Assembly: GCA_025330725.1 (NCBI GenBank)
Contig: JAIWND010000001.1
Span: 248,001-312,000 of the forward strand
Length of the DNA stretch: 64,000 nt
Direction: 5' to 3'
Source of the DNA: Chlamydoabsidia padenii
Taxonomy: Eukaryota; Mucoromycota; Mucoromycetes; Mucorales; Cunninghamellaceae
Shown here: positions 24,858 to 37,036 of the stretch, one piece after another
How the letters are laid out: each line of letters begins with the position of its first letter
How positions within the stretch are numbered: position 1 is the first letter of the stretch
Notes under the pieces: generated by a model
Seen by the model: the letters and a program-made list of their open reading frames with translations, nothing else
Told to the model about the DNA's origin: nothing
Databases searched by the model: none
Made by a program: the position numbers and the translations under genes

Positions 24858-25452
24858 ATGCACCCCGCAGCTATTGTTGGTATCATTGTTGGGGGAATTG
24901 TTTGTATTTGGGGCGGATATGAATTTGGCACTCACTTGTTGGATTGGGTCTCATACCGAAGAGAACAACGATACTATGAAGAGTATATACGTCAATATAA
25001 AACTGATGAAAAACAAGTTCTGTTGGTTTATGAAGATAGTGATGATGATAAACCCTTGTCAGAATCCAGTTTCCTTTCATCGTCGTCTCTTCGTCTACGT
25101 AAAAAGGTAACGAGTGGGTTTCAAGCGCCGATTGAACTTTATCAATGCATTTTTTTTTTTGTAGACCATCATCAAAAACGATCAAGAAGAAATCCGAACC
25201 CGAGGAAATAGTTTAATGGGGTTGTCACATCTTGAGGATGATCAGGAAATCATTGTGTCTAGTCAACATGAGTTACCATCCATGCTACAGCCACCTAACG
25301 AATCAAATGAATCGTCGACGAATTCCTCTTGGGCATCCGTTCATCCGGATCATCATGACGACATGGATGATGATGGTGATTCTTCTACTTCCTATGATCT
25401 TCTTAGTTTACCCTCTTCCGAAGGCCAGAGATCTCCACATTTACTATTTTAA
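24858..25452 (+). CDS. Hypothetical single-pass membrane protein
   Basis: Exons 24858-25106 and 25165-25452 give 178 residues. I do not recognise the family. Residues 4-22 (AAIVGIIVGGIVCIWGGYE) form one membrane helix with Gly spacing, near the extreme N-terminus. It is followed by a charged stretch (YRREQRYYEEYIRQYKTDEK) and an acidic, Ser/Asp-rich, probably disordered tail with two Ser runs. The N-terminus is probably a signal anchor with the tail in the cytosol (inference). The intron has a T11 run before its acceptor. The CT-rich leader before the ATG and the good splice phases support a real gene. Confidence 0.65.
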
Positions 25453-25574
25453 TTTAATGAATAAAGTGGCAATATGATTTTTTCGTTTTACTTACTTTGA
25501 CAGCAAACATCACTTTTAATATCGGACAGAGAAAACGGGCTTTTTGAAACCCTTAGCATTTTACATGAAATATA

Positions 25575-25587
25575 TTCAAATGCCGAC
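25575..25587 (+). promoter_or_regulatory. TTYRAA-CCG element upstream of PhoD-like gene
   Basis: TTCAAATGCCGAC, 90-102 bp before the start at 25677. Confidence 0.45.
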
Positions 25588-25676
25588 AGTTGATTTTTTA
25601 GAATCTTTTTTTTTTTGATTTTCTAGTTTTTCCTTTTTCTTTCTCTATCTTATTTTGTTCTAGTACTCTTTACATC

Positions 25677-28111
25677 ATGTCCTCCCCACATCACCACTCT
25701 TCAGGACAGCATCCTCATTTACAACAAGTGCAATCAACACTCCACAACCTGTCTCTTCACCATTCGGGTAAAATAGTGGTGGGTCCATTATTGCGTTATA
25801 TCGGCACTGATTATCAGAAACAAGTGTATATCGGTTCGTGTCTCGTTGTATCAAGTCATCGTCGTGCACCTTCTTTAGAAATTACTCTTCGTCCAGCAAC
25901 TACTCACCTGCATCATCACCCATTCCACCGACACCATCAACAAACGTATCAACCAACGGGTGAAGCTCTAGATGTGTTTGGACAAGAATACACATTTTGG
26001 CGATACTGCATTGAACTACCATTATCAAACGAAGCACAAATAGCATCTTACCAGGTGTCTGATAATAACAAGTTTGAATTCCACCTACCGTCCATCCACG
26101 AATCGATGCGGTTCATGTTTCACTCTTGTAATGGCTTCTCTGACATTCCCCAGGAAATGAAGGACAAGTTTGGTGAAAAGGAAGCTCCTCTTTGGCAAGA
26201 TGTATTGGATCGTCATCAAGTCATACCTTTTCATGTCCTCCTTGGTGGTGGTGATCAATTGTATCAAGACCGGCTGATCAAAGAAGACTTTATGAAACCA
26301 TGGCGGGATGAAAAGGATCCAAAGAAACGGGTGGCCATGACTTTGACTCAATCTATGCGTGATGGATTTGAACATTTTTACTTTTGGAACTATGTCCAGA
26401 ACTTTGGGTAAGTAATATATATATATATATAAAAGGTGATTAACTTGCCTTGTTATGTAGATTCGAAGGTAATCCGGTGGTGGCCAAAGCCTTTGCGACT
26501 ATTCCATCTGTAAACATGTGGGATGATCATGTAAGTTAACTAGGGAGTGGGTGTATAAACAGGAAAAGGATAATAACCCTTATATATGTAATTAGGATAT
26601 CATTGATGGTTATGGCTCTTACCCAGCAGACATGCAAAACTCTGATTGTTTTAAAGGTAAACCCTTTACCCCCCCCATCCCACCATAAATATACACACAG
26701 CTTTCTTAATCATATCTTCTTATAGTTCTCTTTGCCAACGCAACACGATTCTATTACTTATTCCAACATCATACGACGACCGAACTAGCACCTCGACATG
26801 GCATGATTCGAGGCACTGTACCTTCTTGTCATCACATCATCACTACTCTCGGTCGAGACATTGCCTTACTCTCATTGGATGCACGGGGTGAAAGAACAAA
26901 GCACGATGTATGTCAACCACAATCTTACGATATCCTCTTTGATACACTTTATAAAACCATTCCCGACACTGTGAAACATCTCTTGGTGCTCACCGGGGTG
27001 CCTTTGATTTACCCTCGTCTGACTCTCTTTGAAAAGGCCATGGATGGTGCCTCTGGATTCAATTTGGCCACTATTGCTGGGAAAACGGGTGCTTTGGGAA
27101 ATATCATCAATGGTCAACTGAACAAATGGAATGGTGATCCCGAATTACTTGATGATATGAATGACCGTAAGTATGGATCCACTATAATGGGGTATGATTA
27201 ATTAAATCTTGTTTATAGATTGGACGGCTGGGAATCATGAAGTGGAAAGAAAACGATTCATTGAACGATTACAACAATATGCTAAAGATCGATCGATACG
27301 AGTATCTTTTTTAGGTGGCGATGTAAGTTGGAAAACGACAACAAGAGGTATTGCATGAATTAGGATCATTAATTTTTATTGTTTAGGTACATTGTTGCGG
27401 TACTGGTCGACTGTACTCCAAGGATATGAAGGAAAAGGAAGAAGCCGATCCTCATTTGATGGTACAAATAGTTTCCAGTGCTATTGTAAACATGTAAGTT
27501 AACAAAAATGAATACTATGACCCCTCTAATCCTTCTTTATATATTTAGTCCACCACCACAAGCGTTATTAGCCATCCTCAATCAAAACTCCTCCTATGTC
27601 ACTTTTGATCCCAATACAGAAGAAAAGATGTACAACTTATTCAAGAAATCACCTAATGGAAATAACGTAAGACGATATCATTCGTCCATAGGCTGTAACA
27701 TGTACTAACTCTCTCTCTCTCTCCCTTCTATATTAGAGACAAAACAAGAAACTGATGGGATTCCGAAACTATTGTGCAGGTTATATAAACGACTCCACTG
27801 GACAAATCGACTTTTGGATTCAAGCAGAAAAAGAAGTAGGTGTAAAAGGAACGATGGGGTATCTTGTACAAGTCCCACGACTTTTATTTGGTCCTTCAGC
27901 CAAACGACATTTACAACCAGCACCTTCGACCACTTGGATGGGCCCCCCTTTACCCGATCGACCTCCTCAATTTGTCCAACAAGCACAACCACCCCATCAT
28001 CAACCACCCCAATTGACACAAGAACAACAACAGAACCGCCCTGTCCCTCCACCGCCACTTCCATCAAGGAATCCTGGTGGGTTTGTTAGACCACCTCCAC
28101 AACAACAATAA
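25677..28111 (+). CDS. PhoD-like metallophosphatase (cytosolic fungal type)
   Basis: Eight exons: 25677-26407, 26461-26530, 26596-26656, 26726-27166, 27219-27322, 27387-27493, 27549-27666 and 27737-28111, giving 668 residues. The core is a PhoD-like phosphatase: HVLLGGGDQLYQDRL, VNMWDDHDIIDGYGSYP, LLVLTGVPLIYPR, TAGNHEVER and FLGGDVHCCGTGRL place the metal-binding Asp, Asn and His residues in family order. The N-terminus is His/Gln-rich, and the last ~70 residues are Pro/Gln-rich (PPHHQPPQLTQ). I see no signal peptide, so it is probably cytosolic, unlike bacterial PhoD. The substrate is unknown. Confidence 0.85.
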
Positions 28112-28210
28112 CTATAGTATATCATCATCAACCCCTTCCCCTTGTTATTTTATTTAGTTATATATAATCGTTTATTGATGAATAATAAAAACCATATCCT
28201 ACTATACTAT

Positions 28211-29159
28211 CTACCGTCTTGATGCACCATTACCAGCCGCTGGTTCAGGAGGAGCCGCCATATTGGACATCAACATGAATCCACCGGCCAAGATCAGATA
28301 CCAATACTTTTGAAAGAAGGTCTTTTCTTCTTCTTCTTCTTCTTCAGTGCGTTCGTCGTCGGGTCGTTGTTGTTTGGCAGTTGGTTTAGGTTTCTGTGCT
28401 TTTCCATTGAATTGACCAAGTACAGGTCTACAATACATGTATAAAAAAAGTTGGTCACTCAATTATTTAGTAGAAGGAAGGACTTACTTTACACCGTTCG
28501 TAGCATGGATAATGTCGACTTTGCTTTTGAATTCTTCAGTGGGTTGTGTAGCCTATATCAAAAAAAAAGAAAAAGAAAGTGAGTAGATGACATTTGGTTT
28601 AAAGTTGACTTACAGTGAGAGGATCACATTCAAAAGTATCCGCATAATAATCCACATGGTAAATCTGTTGCTGATCATCAAGATGAATGCGGAACTGGTC
28701 AGCAAATCCACTGGCTTTAAGTTGACACTACCAATACAGAAAGAGAGAGAGAGAGATTAGTAACTTTGGAGGACCTTTTTTTTTTTTGGGGGGGGGAAGT
28801 ACTTACTGATGGAATGGATGACAAAGTAATTACACCTGTCTTATCATTCTTAATCTTGACCTGATATAATCCTGGGCCAAGATCCCCATGACCGTGTTCG
28901 ACTGATACGTATTTTGGTGCGTGAGGAATATCGATAATATCACCTCGTTTCAAGTAATCGCCACCTCGTTTATGATAAACAGATAACTAGACAGACAAAA
29001 AAAAAAAAAAAAAAAAACGAGATGAGTGAGGTTATCGGTTATGGAGGAGTGTATTCTTACCGTGTCATTAGCATACACAAATAGGATTGTAGATAACAAA
29101 CAGAGTAAAAGAGGGATAGGATGAATCATGGTCAAGAAGAAGGAAGAAGAAAACATCAT
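28211..29159 (-). CDS. EMC10: ER membrane protein complex subunit 10
   Basis: Exons 29061-29159, 28807-28986, 28614-28727, 28488-28552 and 28211-28427 give 224 residues. A signal peptide (MIHPIPLLLCLLSTILFVYA) precedes a beta-rich luminal domain (GDYLKRGDIIDIPHAPKYVS, PGLYQVKI, CQLKASGFADQFRIHLD, HVDYYADTFECDPL). A Lys/Pro and Glu-rich linker and one C-terminal membrane helix (YWYLILAGGFMLMSNMA) follow. This layout and length match Emc10 of the EMC insertase, which inserts membrane proteins at the ER. The first ATG at 29159 adds 10 residues before the signal; 29129 is the alternative. Its 3' end faces that of the PhoD-like gene, about 100 bp away. Confidence 0.88.
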
Positions 29160-29187
29160 CAATTAAAAAAGAAGACAGACCAAAAGA

Positions 29188-29219
29188 TTTAAATCCAGCG
29201 CAAAATCGGGATTTTAAAA
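29188..29219 (-). promoter_or_regulatory. Paired TTYRAA-CCCG elements upstream of EMC10
   Basis: TTTAAATCCAGC (29188-29199) and TCGGGATTTTAAAA (29206-29219) sit head to head, 29-60 bp upstream of the EMC10 start. Confidence 0.5.
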
Positions 29220-29355
29220 TAGACATGGTATTCATGCCTCAAAATGATTTTTATTTTATTTTTTGCGTTAAAAGAAGGGTATGATAAGACAGCAAGATAA
29301 AACTAAACTAGAAGCTAGAGATAGATATATAGAGTTAGAGAGAGTATGGGGTATA

Positions 29356-30849
29356 TCAGTTATCCAAATTCCTTAACCGTTTGAGAGTACGCTTGTCAGC
29401 AAGAGGTGGTGGAGGTGATGTGGATGAAGGTAAAGAGCGTTTTCGTGATGGTTTGCCTGATTCTTGAGGTGGACTATGAGGATAAGCAGAGAGATGTGAA
29501 GGAGGTTTGATCATGGGTTTTCGTGAGAAGGTATCATAATCATAAGGACTGTTATTATCATAATGATTCTGGCGATAAGGGTGTCGTGAGTTATCGTAAG
29601 GACTATTCATCAAATAGATATCATTATCATTGGAAGGTGGAGGAGCCATGGTGCCGGGTACTGGACTGCAGCTGCCACTTGGTAAATTAGTCTGATCATT
29701 TCGAAGAATACCTTAAAAGAGAGAGAAAAAGAGAGATCAGTCAACATTACATATTATAATAAAAAGGAGAGAGAGAGAGAGAGAGAGAACTTACTTGCGA
29801 AGGAATCATGATTGGTAGATTCTGATCGATCCCAAGAAGCCATGGGAAATCCATAAGTTGATGAATCTTGTTGCTTGTATTGATAAGGTCTTGTTGAAGG
29901 TACCATCATGGGAGTCGTATTTTGAGTTGTGGTAGGAGGTGGAAGCATAGTATTCCCATTTGAAGAAGGACATAAAAAGACGGAGGGATCATCCGTAAAC
30001 AAAGGATATAATAGATCGGTAATTTTGAATTTGGCAGCAAGATCTTTGGCTCTTTCAAATGTGATCCTGTTCGAAGAAGAAGAAGAAGAAGAAGAAGAAA
30101 AAAAAAAAAAAAAGAGGGGGGTGGTGGTGAGTTGATCAAATGATATAGAGTTAAAAAACAACAACAAAAACAACTTACCATACGCCTTTTAAATGCATCG
30201 CTCCGACTTTGACCACCACTCGGCCTTTTTCATTCTTGAGTATCCCATCCCTTTTTCCTCTGGACATGCCTACCACATTCAGTAACTTGGTACCATTGAT
30301 CATATCATTATCTAATTAGCCATAAAAAAAAAAAAGGGAGTGAATATGAAACGTTTTAGGGCGTTCAATGTTTTTGTGTTTACCTTGGCGCCGTGCTACA
30401 CAAACAGATTTGGCATCCACTTGATAACATACCGTGCCTTCATCTTCCCAAACTGTCGTTGTCAACTTGGGTCGTTGGATAGGTGTATGAGTAGGTAATG
30501 GATAACATGAAGTGGAAGATGAAAAAGGACGATGATGATGATAAGGATAAGGAGGTGGATAAGTTGAGTTGGGCCATGAATAACCATTAGTTGGTGGTGA
30601 TGTAGGTGATGTCCAATTAGGTGCATTCGTACTAGTAGGAGTCGTGGTGGAAGAAGATGATTCTGGATGTGATGATGAGGTCGAGATATAGCTTGGGCAA
30701 GGTCGTGCATCAGAAAACGCACTATTATTGTTGTTTCGGCAAGGTAGACTTGAAGTAGGCGAGTAATAAGAAGAATGATCAGGGTGTGACATCATATAAG
30801 GTGATGAAGAGGAGTAAATGTTGCTATTGTTGTGGTAAAGTCCTTCCAT
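29356..30849 (-). CDS. stuA: APSES-domain transcription factor, StuA/Efg1 type
   Basis: Exons 30384-30849, 30179-30311, 29795-30066 and 29356-29711 give 408 residues. A Ser/Asn/Pro-rich N-terminus precedes the APSES DNA-binding domain (about residues 130-235): [77 protein letters not shown] and [10 protein letters not shown]. The basic SRKRSLPSS and KRTLKRLRN clusters near the end are likely nuclear signals. StuA/Efg1/Sok2 proteins control filamentous growth and sporulation in fungi and are absent from other kingdoms. This makes it the best single marker of a fungal host. The tail is Pro-rich and disordered. Confidence 0.95.
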
Positions 30850-31008
30850 TCGACACAGAGAACTATAAAAGATGTGGTATTATTTATATCAATATAAACA
30901 TTCCATGTCACTTTTCTTTTTTGGTGGAACTTACATGTGGATAACAAAGAGTGAAAGAGAAGGATGAAAATGAAAAAAATGAAAACACCGGTTTTTTATC
31001 CATCTTTT

Positions 31009-31021
31009 TCAAACGCCGACA
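31009..31021 (+). promoter_or_regulatory. TTYRAA-CCG element upstream of StuA-type gene
   Basis: TTCAAACGCCGAC, 160-172 bp upstream of the start at 30849. Confidence 0.45.
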
Positions 31022-31603
31022 TTTCTTTTTGCCTGGTGGCGGAAAAAAAAGGAGTCTATCTACTAACCTGTGATGGAGAGAACCAAATCTATCCATATAC
31101 TACTCACTGTTGTTTTGTTTGTTTTTTCTCTGCAAGAAGAGGGATATAGAGTTTCTTTTGACCTGCATTTTTTTGGGCGGAAAATGAAAATTATGCATCC
31201 CATCCCCCCTTGCATGTAATCATGATGAAGAAGACCACTACCTTATTCATGACCCAGGTAAAGGTCATTTGGTTCTCCCCCCCCCTCAATCAAAAAGCGC
31301 CAAGTCCCCTTAAAGGTCATTTTCAAATGAATCATGTTTATAACATCACAACTTGCCCAGAAATGACTCGGTTTATTTATACACAAAAGGATCGACGCCC
31401 TTTCTTTATTTGGATGGATAAACTGTTGAATTGAATTCCCGCTCGTTGTGGTTTACGATTGAGATCTCTGTACAACTAAACTATGGCAATATAATGCTTG
31501 ATAATTATCAATCAAGTTGAGAGAAGAAGAAGAAAAAGAAGAAAAAAAAAAAAAAGAGAGAGAGATGGAGAAAAGGTAGGACCAACAATGATTACTATAT
31601 CAG

Positions 31604-31762
31604 CTATATCATTCTATGTTTATATATATCATATGCATCTTGATGCATGTAGTCAAGAATTAGATACGTAACATCTCGACCATCATCACTTGCTTCTACT
31701 TTTCCATCCTGTAACTTTAAGACACATACAATGTTATTCAAAGTGTAGATTGATCGTTTAGT
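31604..31762 (-). other. Unexplained protein-like open frame without a start codon
   Basis: A 53-codon minus-strand frame ends at TAG (31604-31606). After a possible acceptor (TTACAG) it reads DGKVEASDDGRDVTYLILDY, then MHQDAYDIYK. Composition is protein-like rather than low-complexity, but there is no initiating Met and no upstream exon I can support. It could be the last exon of a small gene, a pseudogene scrap or chance. Confidence 0.25.
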
Positions 31763-32085
31763 TTATCAAAAGGGCCCTTCATTTTGCATGAATTAGCATT
31801 TTTATTTTTATTTTTCACTTTTTACATGATTCCGGCTAAAGAGATCATAAAAGGCAGATTGGTGTAACCTAACTGTGATTCATGCTACGCCAAATCACTT
31901 GATTCTATCCTTTTTCCCATTAACAACAAAACCAGAGCTCCAATCATTAACTACACTAGATAGAAGACAAGGTGACATTATATCCCCATCATTAATCATA
32001 TTGAGTATACCGTATCATAAACAACCCCCTTGGAATCTCCGTGTCAAAACAAACTTTATTTAGATAAATCAAATTCAAACAAATA

Positions 32086-33919
32086 TCAATCCAACCTATC
32101 AGGATCGGACAAAGGTTCCGCCAAACTTGTTGTTACTAGTTCCACTGGTATATCTTGTTCTTGTTCTTCATCCAAGTCATCTTCTTCATCCAAGGTAATT
32201 TCGCCCATCTTGATTCCAATAAACTTGACCATATCATCTGCGGATTTCCATAAAATATAGTCTGGCAAATCTGCGTCTATATTATATATATACATAAAGT
32301 CGTACGATGGTCAGTATATAAACATTATCTATTCCCATAACTTACCAGGTCCAGCAGAGACGGAAGAGCAACCGATAAGATTGTTCGGGACGTTTTCACC
32401 TTTAGGTTGATCTGATACAGTCCAATTGACAACATGCTACAATAAAAATGCATTTCAAAAGAGAGTGAGGAAGATACATGAGGCAGACGCATGTATTCTT
32501 TTAGGTAAACTTACATCATACATCCATGCACGTTTATCTGAGCCATGAATATTATCCGAGAGATGACTGGTATTCGCAATGGCTACACCAACAACCTTGG
32601 GTTTAATGATATCAACTAGAAAAATAAAAAGAAAAAAGGGTCAGTTGTTAATTTGTTATTGTTCAGTTTAAAAACCAACAAATCATACCCACGCCCCAAC
32701 CCCATACTTACAATGATCATTTAGTAATTCCGCAAAACAATGTCCACCATAACCAAGAGCTACTACACCGATCTTTTCTGCTTGAGATTGTCTATAAAGA
32801 TATAAAGTTGCTGAGCATCACATCCTACATATTCATCTTCTTACCTAACAAAATGGCGGAATACATATTGACAATGCTCTTCAGGGCTTTCATTTCCTAT
32901 AATCATAAATAGTTGAGTACTTGATTGCAGCAAGCAAGCATGCATGCAAGTAAATAAATCAAAAAAAGTTTTACCTGGGATAACTGTCCAAGGTTCGAAT
33001 TTCAAGGGTGGCATTTCCTATTAATTCAAGTGATTAGTATGATTCATCTTTTTTTTATTTTTTTTTATTATTTATTATATAAAAACAACTTACGTGTGAT
33101 GCATTATCATACCACATGATTCCATTGGGATTTAATATGATAACCTCATATCCACGATCAATCATGTCTTTGGCCATATCTAACATCGATCCTGCCTATT
33201 TAATACATAAAGTAAGGGTGTGAGTATCAAAAAGCATACCATCAAATGCTGCCACTTACATAGATTGATTCATCACACAACACCCGCTTACACCATTGTC
33301 CTACCCTATAAAAAGAATCAGTTTGCATCAATGTTGTTGTTCCTTTTTGACATCTTTCTTACCTTGTTTGTGTTCCGGGTATAAAGACGACCAATTTGTC
33401 TTTTGTTGTCAAAGCGTTGGGACTAGCAAAAAAAGAAAAAAGTGTGAGTATTCGTCTTTACTTGTTTCAGTGAGATCCAATAGACTTACGTCATGTAAAA
33501 ATAGGTGTGAGGTTCGTCCTTTGCTGGGTCGGCTTCTAGAGGTACAGTTACTTTTTGGAAACCATAAGGTGCCTGTTGGAGCTTTTCTTCAATGACATCA
33601 CCAAGAAGACCTATCACAAACAAAAAGATTAGTTTGTTTGATTTCCCAACACCATTTTATGTTGTTTACCTATAAAGACATTGTAGCGAGCTTCATTGTA
33701 GGCAAAGTCTTTTGGCTGATATTCAAAGACGTATTGGGAATCTAGAATTGTAAACAGTAGAAAAGAGATTAAGTACGATATAACAAAAATGTTTAAAGTC
33801 ATTTTACCTGTTGTTTTGCTTCGTACAGCACCGTTTTCCTTGATTACATAACCAAAGCCATCAATAGTGGTAGGGATTGGTTCAGTTTGTTTCTTTTGTT
33901 TTCTTTTTCCTCGAAGCAT
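32086..33919 (-). CDS. Arb2-domain / FAM172-family protein
   Basis: Twelve ex­ons: 33808-33919, 33670-33741, 33490-33610, 33363-33422, 33260-33305, 33094-33195, 32975-33017, 32845-32896, 32712-32791, 32515-32615, 32346-32436 and 32086-32276, giving 356 residues. The order of motifs follows animal FAM172A: a start with TIDGFGYVIKENGAVRS, FVF/YNEARYN-like text, KLVVFIPGTQTRVGQWCKR, YEVIILNPNG, NESPEEHCQYVFRHFV, a serine-hydrolase-like GYGGHCFAELL in place of the FAM172A HSYGG, and NCSVSAGPDADLPDYILWKS-type C-terminal text. Related Arb2 of fission yeast works with Argonaute in small-RNA heterochromatin, and FAM172A is a nuclear co-regulator. The nucleophile position reads GYGGH, so catalysis is unlikely. 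The acidic tail (EEDDLDEEQEQD) is typical. Confidence 0.85.
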
Positions 33920-33973
33920 GGTATAGTAACAAAGAAAGGAGAAAGAAAAAATAGGGCGTGTTGCCTATAAAAA

Positions 33974-34020
33974 TCAAATCCCGGCATTTGAAAATCTGAC
34001 ACTTCATTCGGGATTTGAAA
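33974..34020 (+). promoter_or_regulatory. Two TTYRAA-CCCG elements, inverted, in divergent promoter
   Basis: TCAAATCCCGGC (33974-33985) and TCGGGATTTGAAA (34008-34020) face each other, 55-101 bp upstream of the FAM172-type start. A weaker GCGGGAATTCAAAA near 34338 lies about 150 bp from the DAHP synthase start. Confidence 0.55.
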
Positions 34021-34492
34021 AGTTTTATGTGCGCTGAAATGGGAAAGTTCACATAGCACATCAATGCATGATTCTCGCAGAACATGAATGAACAACATGA
34101 TACATGTATTCCATTGGCGTCATCTCACACCATTATCCCTATTACAGATCATACCTAAACATAAAGTTGTTTCTGTAAAGATTTTGTATGATATGTTCAG
34201 AGCCTATTTAAAAGACATCCCCATTTTAACCCTTCCACCATGTCAATCTCAATAAAACCTATATATCCCCCTATTCTCATCATCCATTCACATAGTGTAC
34301 TATTTTTTATTGCTCTAATCCCTTATGAACTGAGCGAGCGGGAATTCAAAATGCTCGTGGCTGACCCTAAATGTCAGGCTGTGACTAACTCAGATTTTAG
34401 TTTCATCCTGTCTTAAATCTTTCTTTCTTCTCTCTCTTTTTTTTTTTTTTTTTTTTTTACATTCCTCTCATATCATCCCTTCTTTATTGAAA

Positions 34493-36276
34493 ATGTCGTC
34501 AACAGCAACAAACAATCAATGGACTCCTCTCAGCTGGAAAACCAAGCCTATTGTACAAGACGTGACTTATGAAGATCAAGAACACATGGATCGTGTTATT
34601 GGTAAACTTCGAACACTCCCTCCTCTTGTGTCCTCAAAAGAAGTAAGCTTAAAAGAATTAAACTACTTTTTTTTTTTTTTGGCTTGTTAATTGATACTAA
34701 CGAAATTTACGTTATTTGAATAGATTGACAACTTGAGAGAACAACTTCGTCAAGTGGCTTTGGGTGAATCCTTCTTGTTGCAAGGTGGCGATTGTGCTGA
34801 ATTATTTGAATACTGCTCTCAGGTAAGGGAACCCTTCTCTTAGTGAAAAAACACTCTATAAAACTTCCATTATTATAGGATCCTATTGAAGCTAAACTCA
34901 AGGTTTTATTACAAATGTCCTTGGTGTTGGTGTGGGGTGGTCGAACACCAGTGACTCGGATCGCTCGAATGGCAGGTCAATATGCCAAACCTAGAAGCAA
35001 ACCTACTGAAATGTATAACGGAAAAGAAATCTTAACTTTTAGGTAAACAGTAAATGAATCGAATGGATTATAAATGGATATTATTAACCTTGTGTTGTTG
35101 TTGTAGAGGTGATAATGTCAATGGTTACGATCCTGAAGACCGTCAAGCTGATCCTGAAAGATTACTCGGGTAAAAGACAAATAAAGAAATAATCATGTCA
35201 ACATTCTAATTCCGTCTTGTTTTTCACATAGCGCTTATTTCCACTCTGCCGCGACTTTGAATTACGTGCGAACATTGGTGGATTCTGGTTTTGCTGGTAA
35301 GTAACTAAACTAATAAACTGCCTCTCTCTAACGTAACTTTTTTTGAACAGATCTTCATGAACCATCAACCTGGAATTTGAACCATGTGAAATCCAATGCT
35401 GTACGCGACGAGTATCAAGCCATTGTGAATCAATTGACGGATGCTTTGGACTTTATGAAAACAGTGGGTGCGGATCCTTCCACTTCGACGACCCAAAATG
35501 CGTTACAAAAAGTGGATTTCTTTGTCTCTCATGAAGCCTTGTTATTGGATTTTGAAGCCTCTCTCACCCGTCTCTTACCCAGTCGCCAACAAGAACAAGA
35601 CAAATACTATAATGCCGGTGCTCACTTTTTATGGATTGGTGATCGAACTCGACAACCTGATGGGGCACATGTGGAATATATGCGTGGGATTGAAAATCCT
35701 ATTGGGATCAAGGTCGGACCTACAACAAAACCCGACGATCTGGTGGAGCTTTTGGATACAGTGAATCCGACAAAGGCGATTGGTAAAGTCACCTTAATCA
35801 CTCGGTTTGGTGCTGGCAAGGTAGAATCGTATCTCCCTCAACATATCGAAGCTGTGCGCAAGGCTGGTCATGTGCCGGTCTGGGTGTGTGATCCTATGCA
35901 TGGAAACACCAAGAATGCGTCGGGTGGAGTCAAGACTCGTCACTTTGTCGATATCATTCAAGAACTATCCGAAGCTTTCCGGGTGCATAAGGATTGTGGC
36001 AGTAAACTCAATGGTGTCCATTTTGAATTGACTGGGGATTCAGTTACAGGTAAGAAAAAAAAAAAAAAGAAATGCTTTGTAGGGATTCGCTAACCTTCTT
36101 TTTACATGATAGAATGCGTTGGTGGCTCAATGAATTTGAAGGATGAAGACCTGTCGACAAATTACCAAACCCACTGTGATCCTCGTCTGAACTATGAACA
36201 AGCTCTTGATGTTGCCTTCTTGATTGCCAAATATTACCAAAAGGAACGTCAATCTGGTGGTTTCCCAAGTTTATAA
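34493..36276 (+). CDS. Class II 3-deoxy-D-arabino-heptulosonate-7-phosphate (DAHP) synthase
   Basis: Exons 34493-34642, 34724-34822, 34879-35042, 35107-35169, 35232-35296, 35351-36049 and 36113-36276 give 467 residues. It makes DAHP from phosphoenolpyruvate and erythrose 4-phosphate, the first step of aromatic amino-acid synthesis. Seen: LPPLV, SFLLQGGDCAELF, GQYAKPRSKPTE, RGDNVNGYD, HFLWIGDRTRQPDGAHVEY, GIKVGPTT, ITRFGAGKV, WVCDPMHGNTKNASGGVKTR and HFELTGDSVTECVGG. These include the metal-binding Cys, His, Glu and Asp of the class II (plant/AroA-II) fold. It is unrelated in sequence to yeast class I Aro3/Aro4. Length is typical. Confidence 0.96.
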
Positions 36277-36654
36277 TTGTATCCCTAGCTCTTTATAATC
36301 ATGTCTCCCCTCCCCTCTCCCCTTTTAACCACTAGTAGACTTACATATTATCATATTAACTTGAATAAAAAGTTGCCATTTGTCATTTTATTTGTCTCAT
36401 CATTGACCAATAAACTTGGCCTTGTCTTTTTTATGTAGGGTACACTTCCATTTACTCATGTAAAGTAAAGTGCCTGAGGAGATGTTTATGCGGAAGTAAA
36501 TTCGAATCCCGATTGTCAAAAATTAGACACCATGTAAACAAAATTCAATTCCCGTACAAGGACCTGCCATAAAGAGTTATTCACTAATCAGGTTCAAAAG
36601 ACTAATAAATACAGTGATGATGGTTCTTCTGATCATCATTCCTAACCAGCTTTA

Positions 36655-36702
36655 CGTAAAAAGCCAAAGTACCAAGACCCTTATGTCAGTCAGGTCAAGC
36701 TT
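36655..36702 (-). repeat. Degraded fragment of dispersed repeat
   Basis: AAAAAGCCAAAGTACCAAGA, then CCCTTATGTCAG, parallels CAAAAGCCAAGCTCCAAGAC, then CCTTGTGTCGG, in the fuller copies. The flanks are too diverged to align. Confidence 0.45.
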
Positions 36703-36799
36703 GAACAATGGTTCAGGATACCTACCCCATCTAGCAACAACCAAAATCGGGAAATGCCAGGCGCACGGAAAGTTTGCTCGGAATTTTAGAAGAGCAATA

Positions 36800-36941
36800 C
36801 TCGCTCCATTGTCAACGGATGCTAATGATTAAAGTGGCGATGTGGACACTATAGCATATTTCCAACATAAGTCACCGCAAAAGCCAAGCTCCAAGACCCT
36901 TGTGTCGGTATGTTCAGACTTGCGATAACTTTTACCTGTCC
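36800..36941 (-). repeat. Dispersed ~142-bp repeat, copy B
   Basis: Reverse-complement match to copy A over its full length. Nearly identical to copy C 95 bp further on, differing at about seven positions by eye, so one probably arose from the other recently. Similarity runs slightly beyond the left end (AGAGCAATACTCGCTCC in both). Confidence 0.8.
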
Positions 36942-37036
36942 TTTCAAATAAAAAATAAAAATAAAAAGAGTACGAAGAGGACCAGATTTCATTTTTAAAT
37001 CCCGCCTGCCTCTACTAAGATTTTGAAAGAGCAATA

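Larger units (their letters stand above)
30850..32085. other. Intergenic DNA upstream of the StuA-type gene
   Basis: About 1.2 kb. It holds the StuA promoter element (31009-31021), TTGAATTCCCGC at about 31431-31442, an A/G-rich low-complexity run near 31525-31570 and an unexplained open frame at 31604-31762, listed separately. The long spacer upstream of a developmental regulator may carry control sites, but I cannot name any. Confidence 0.5.
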
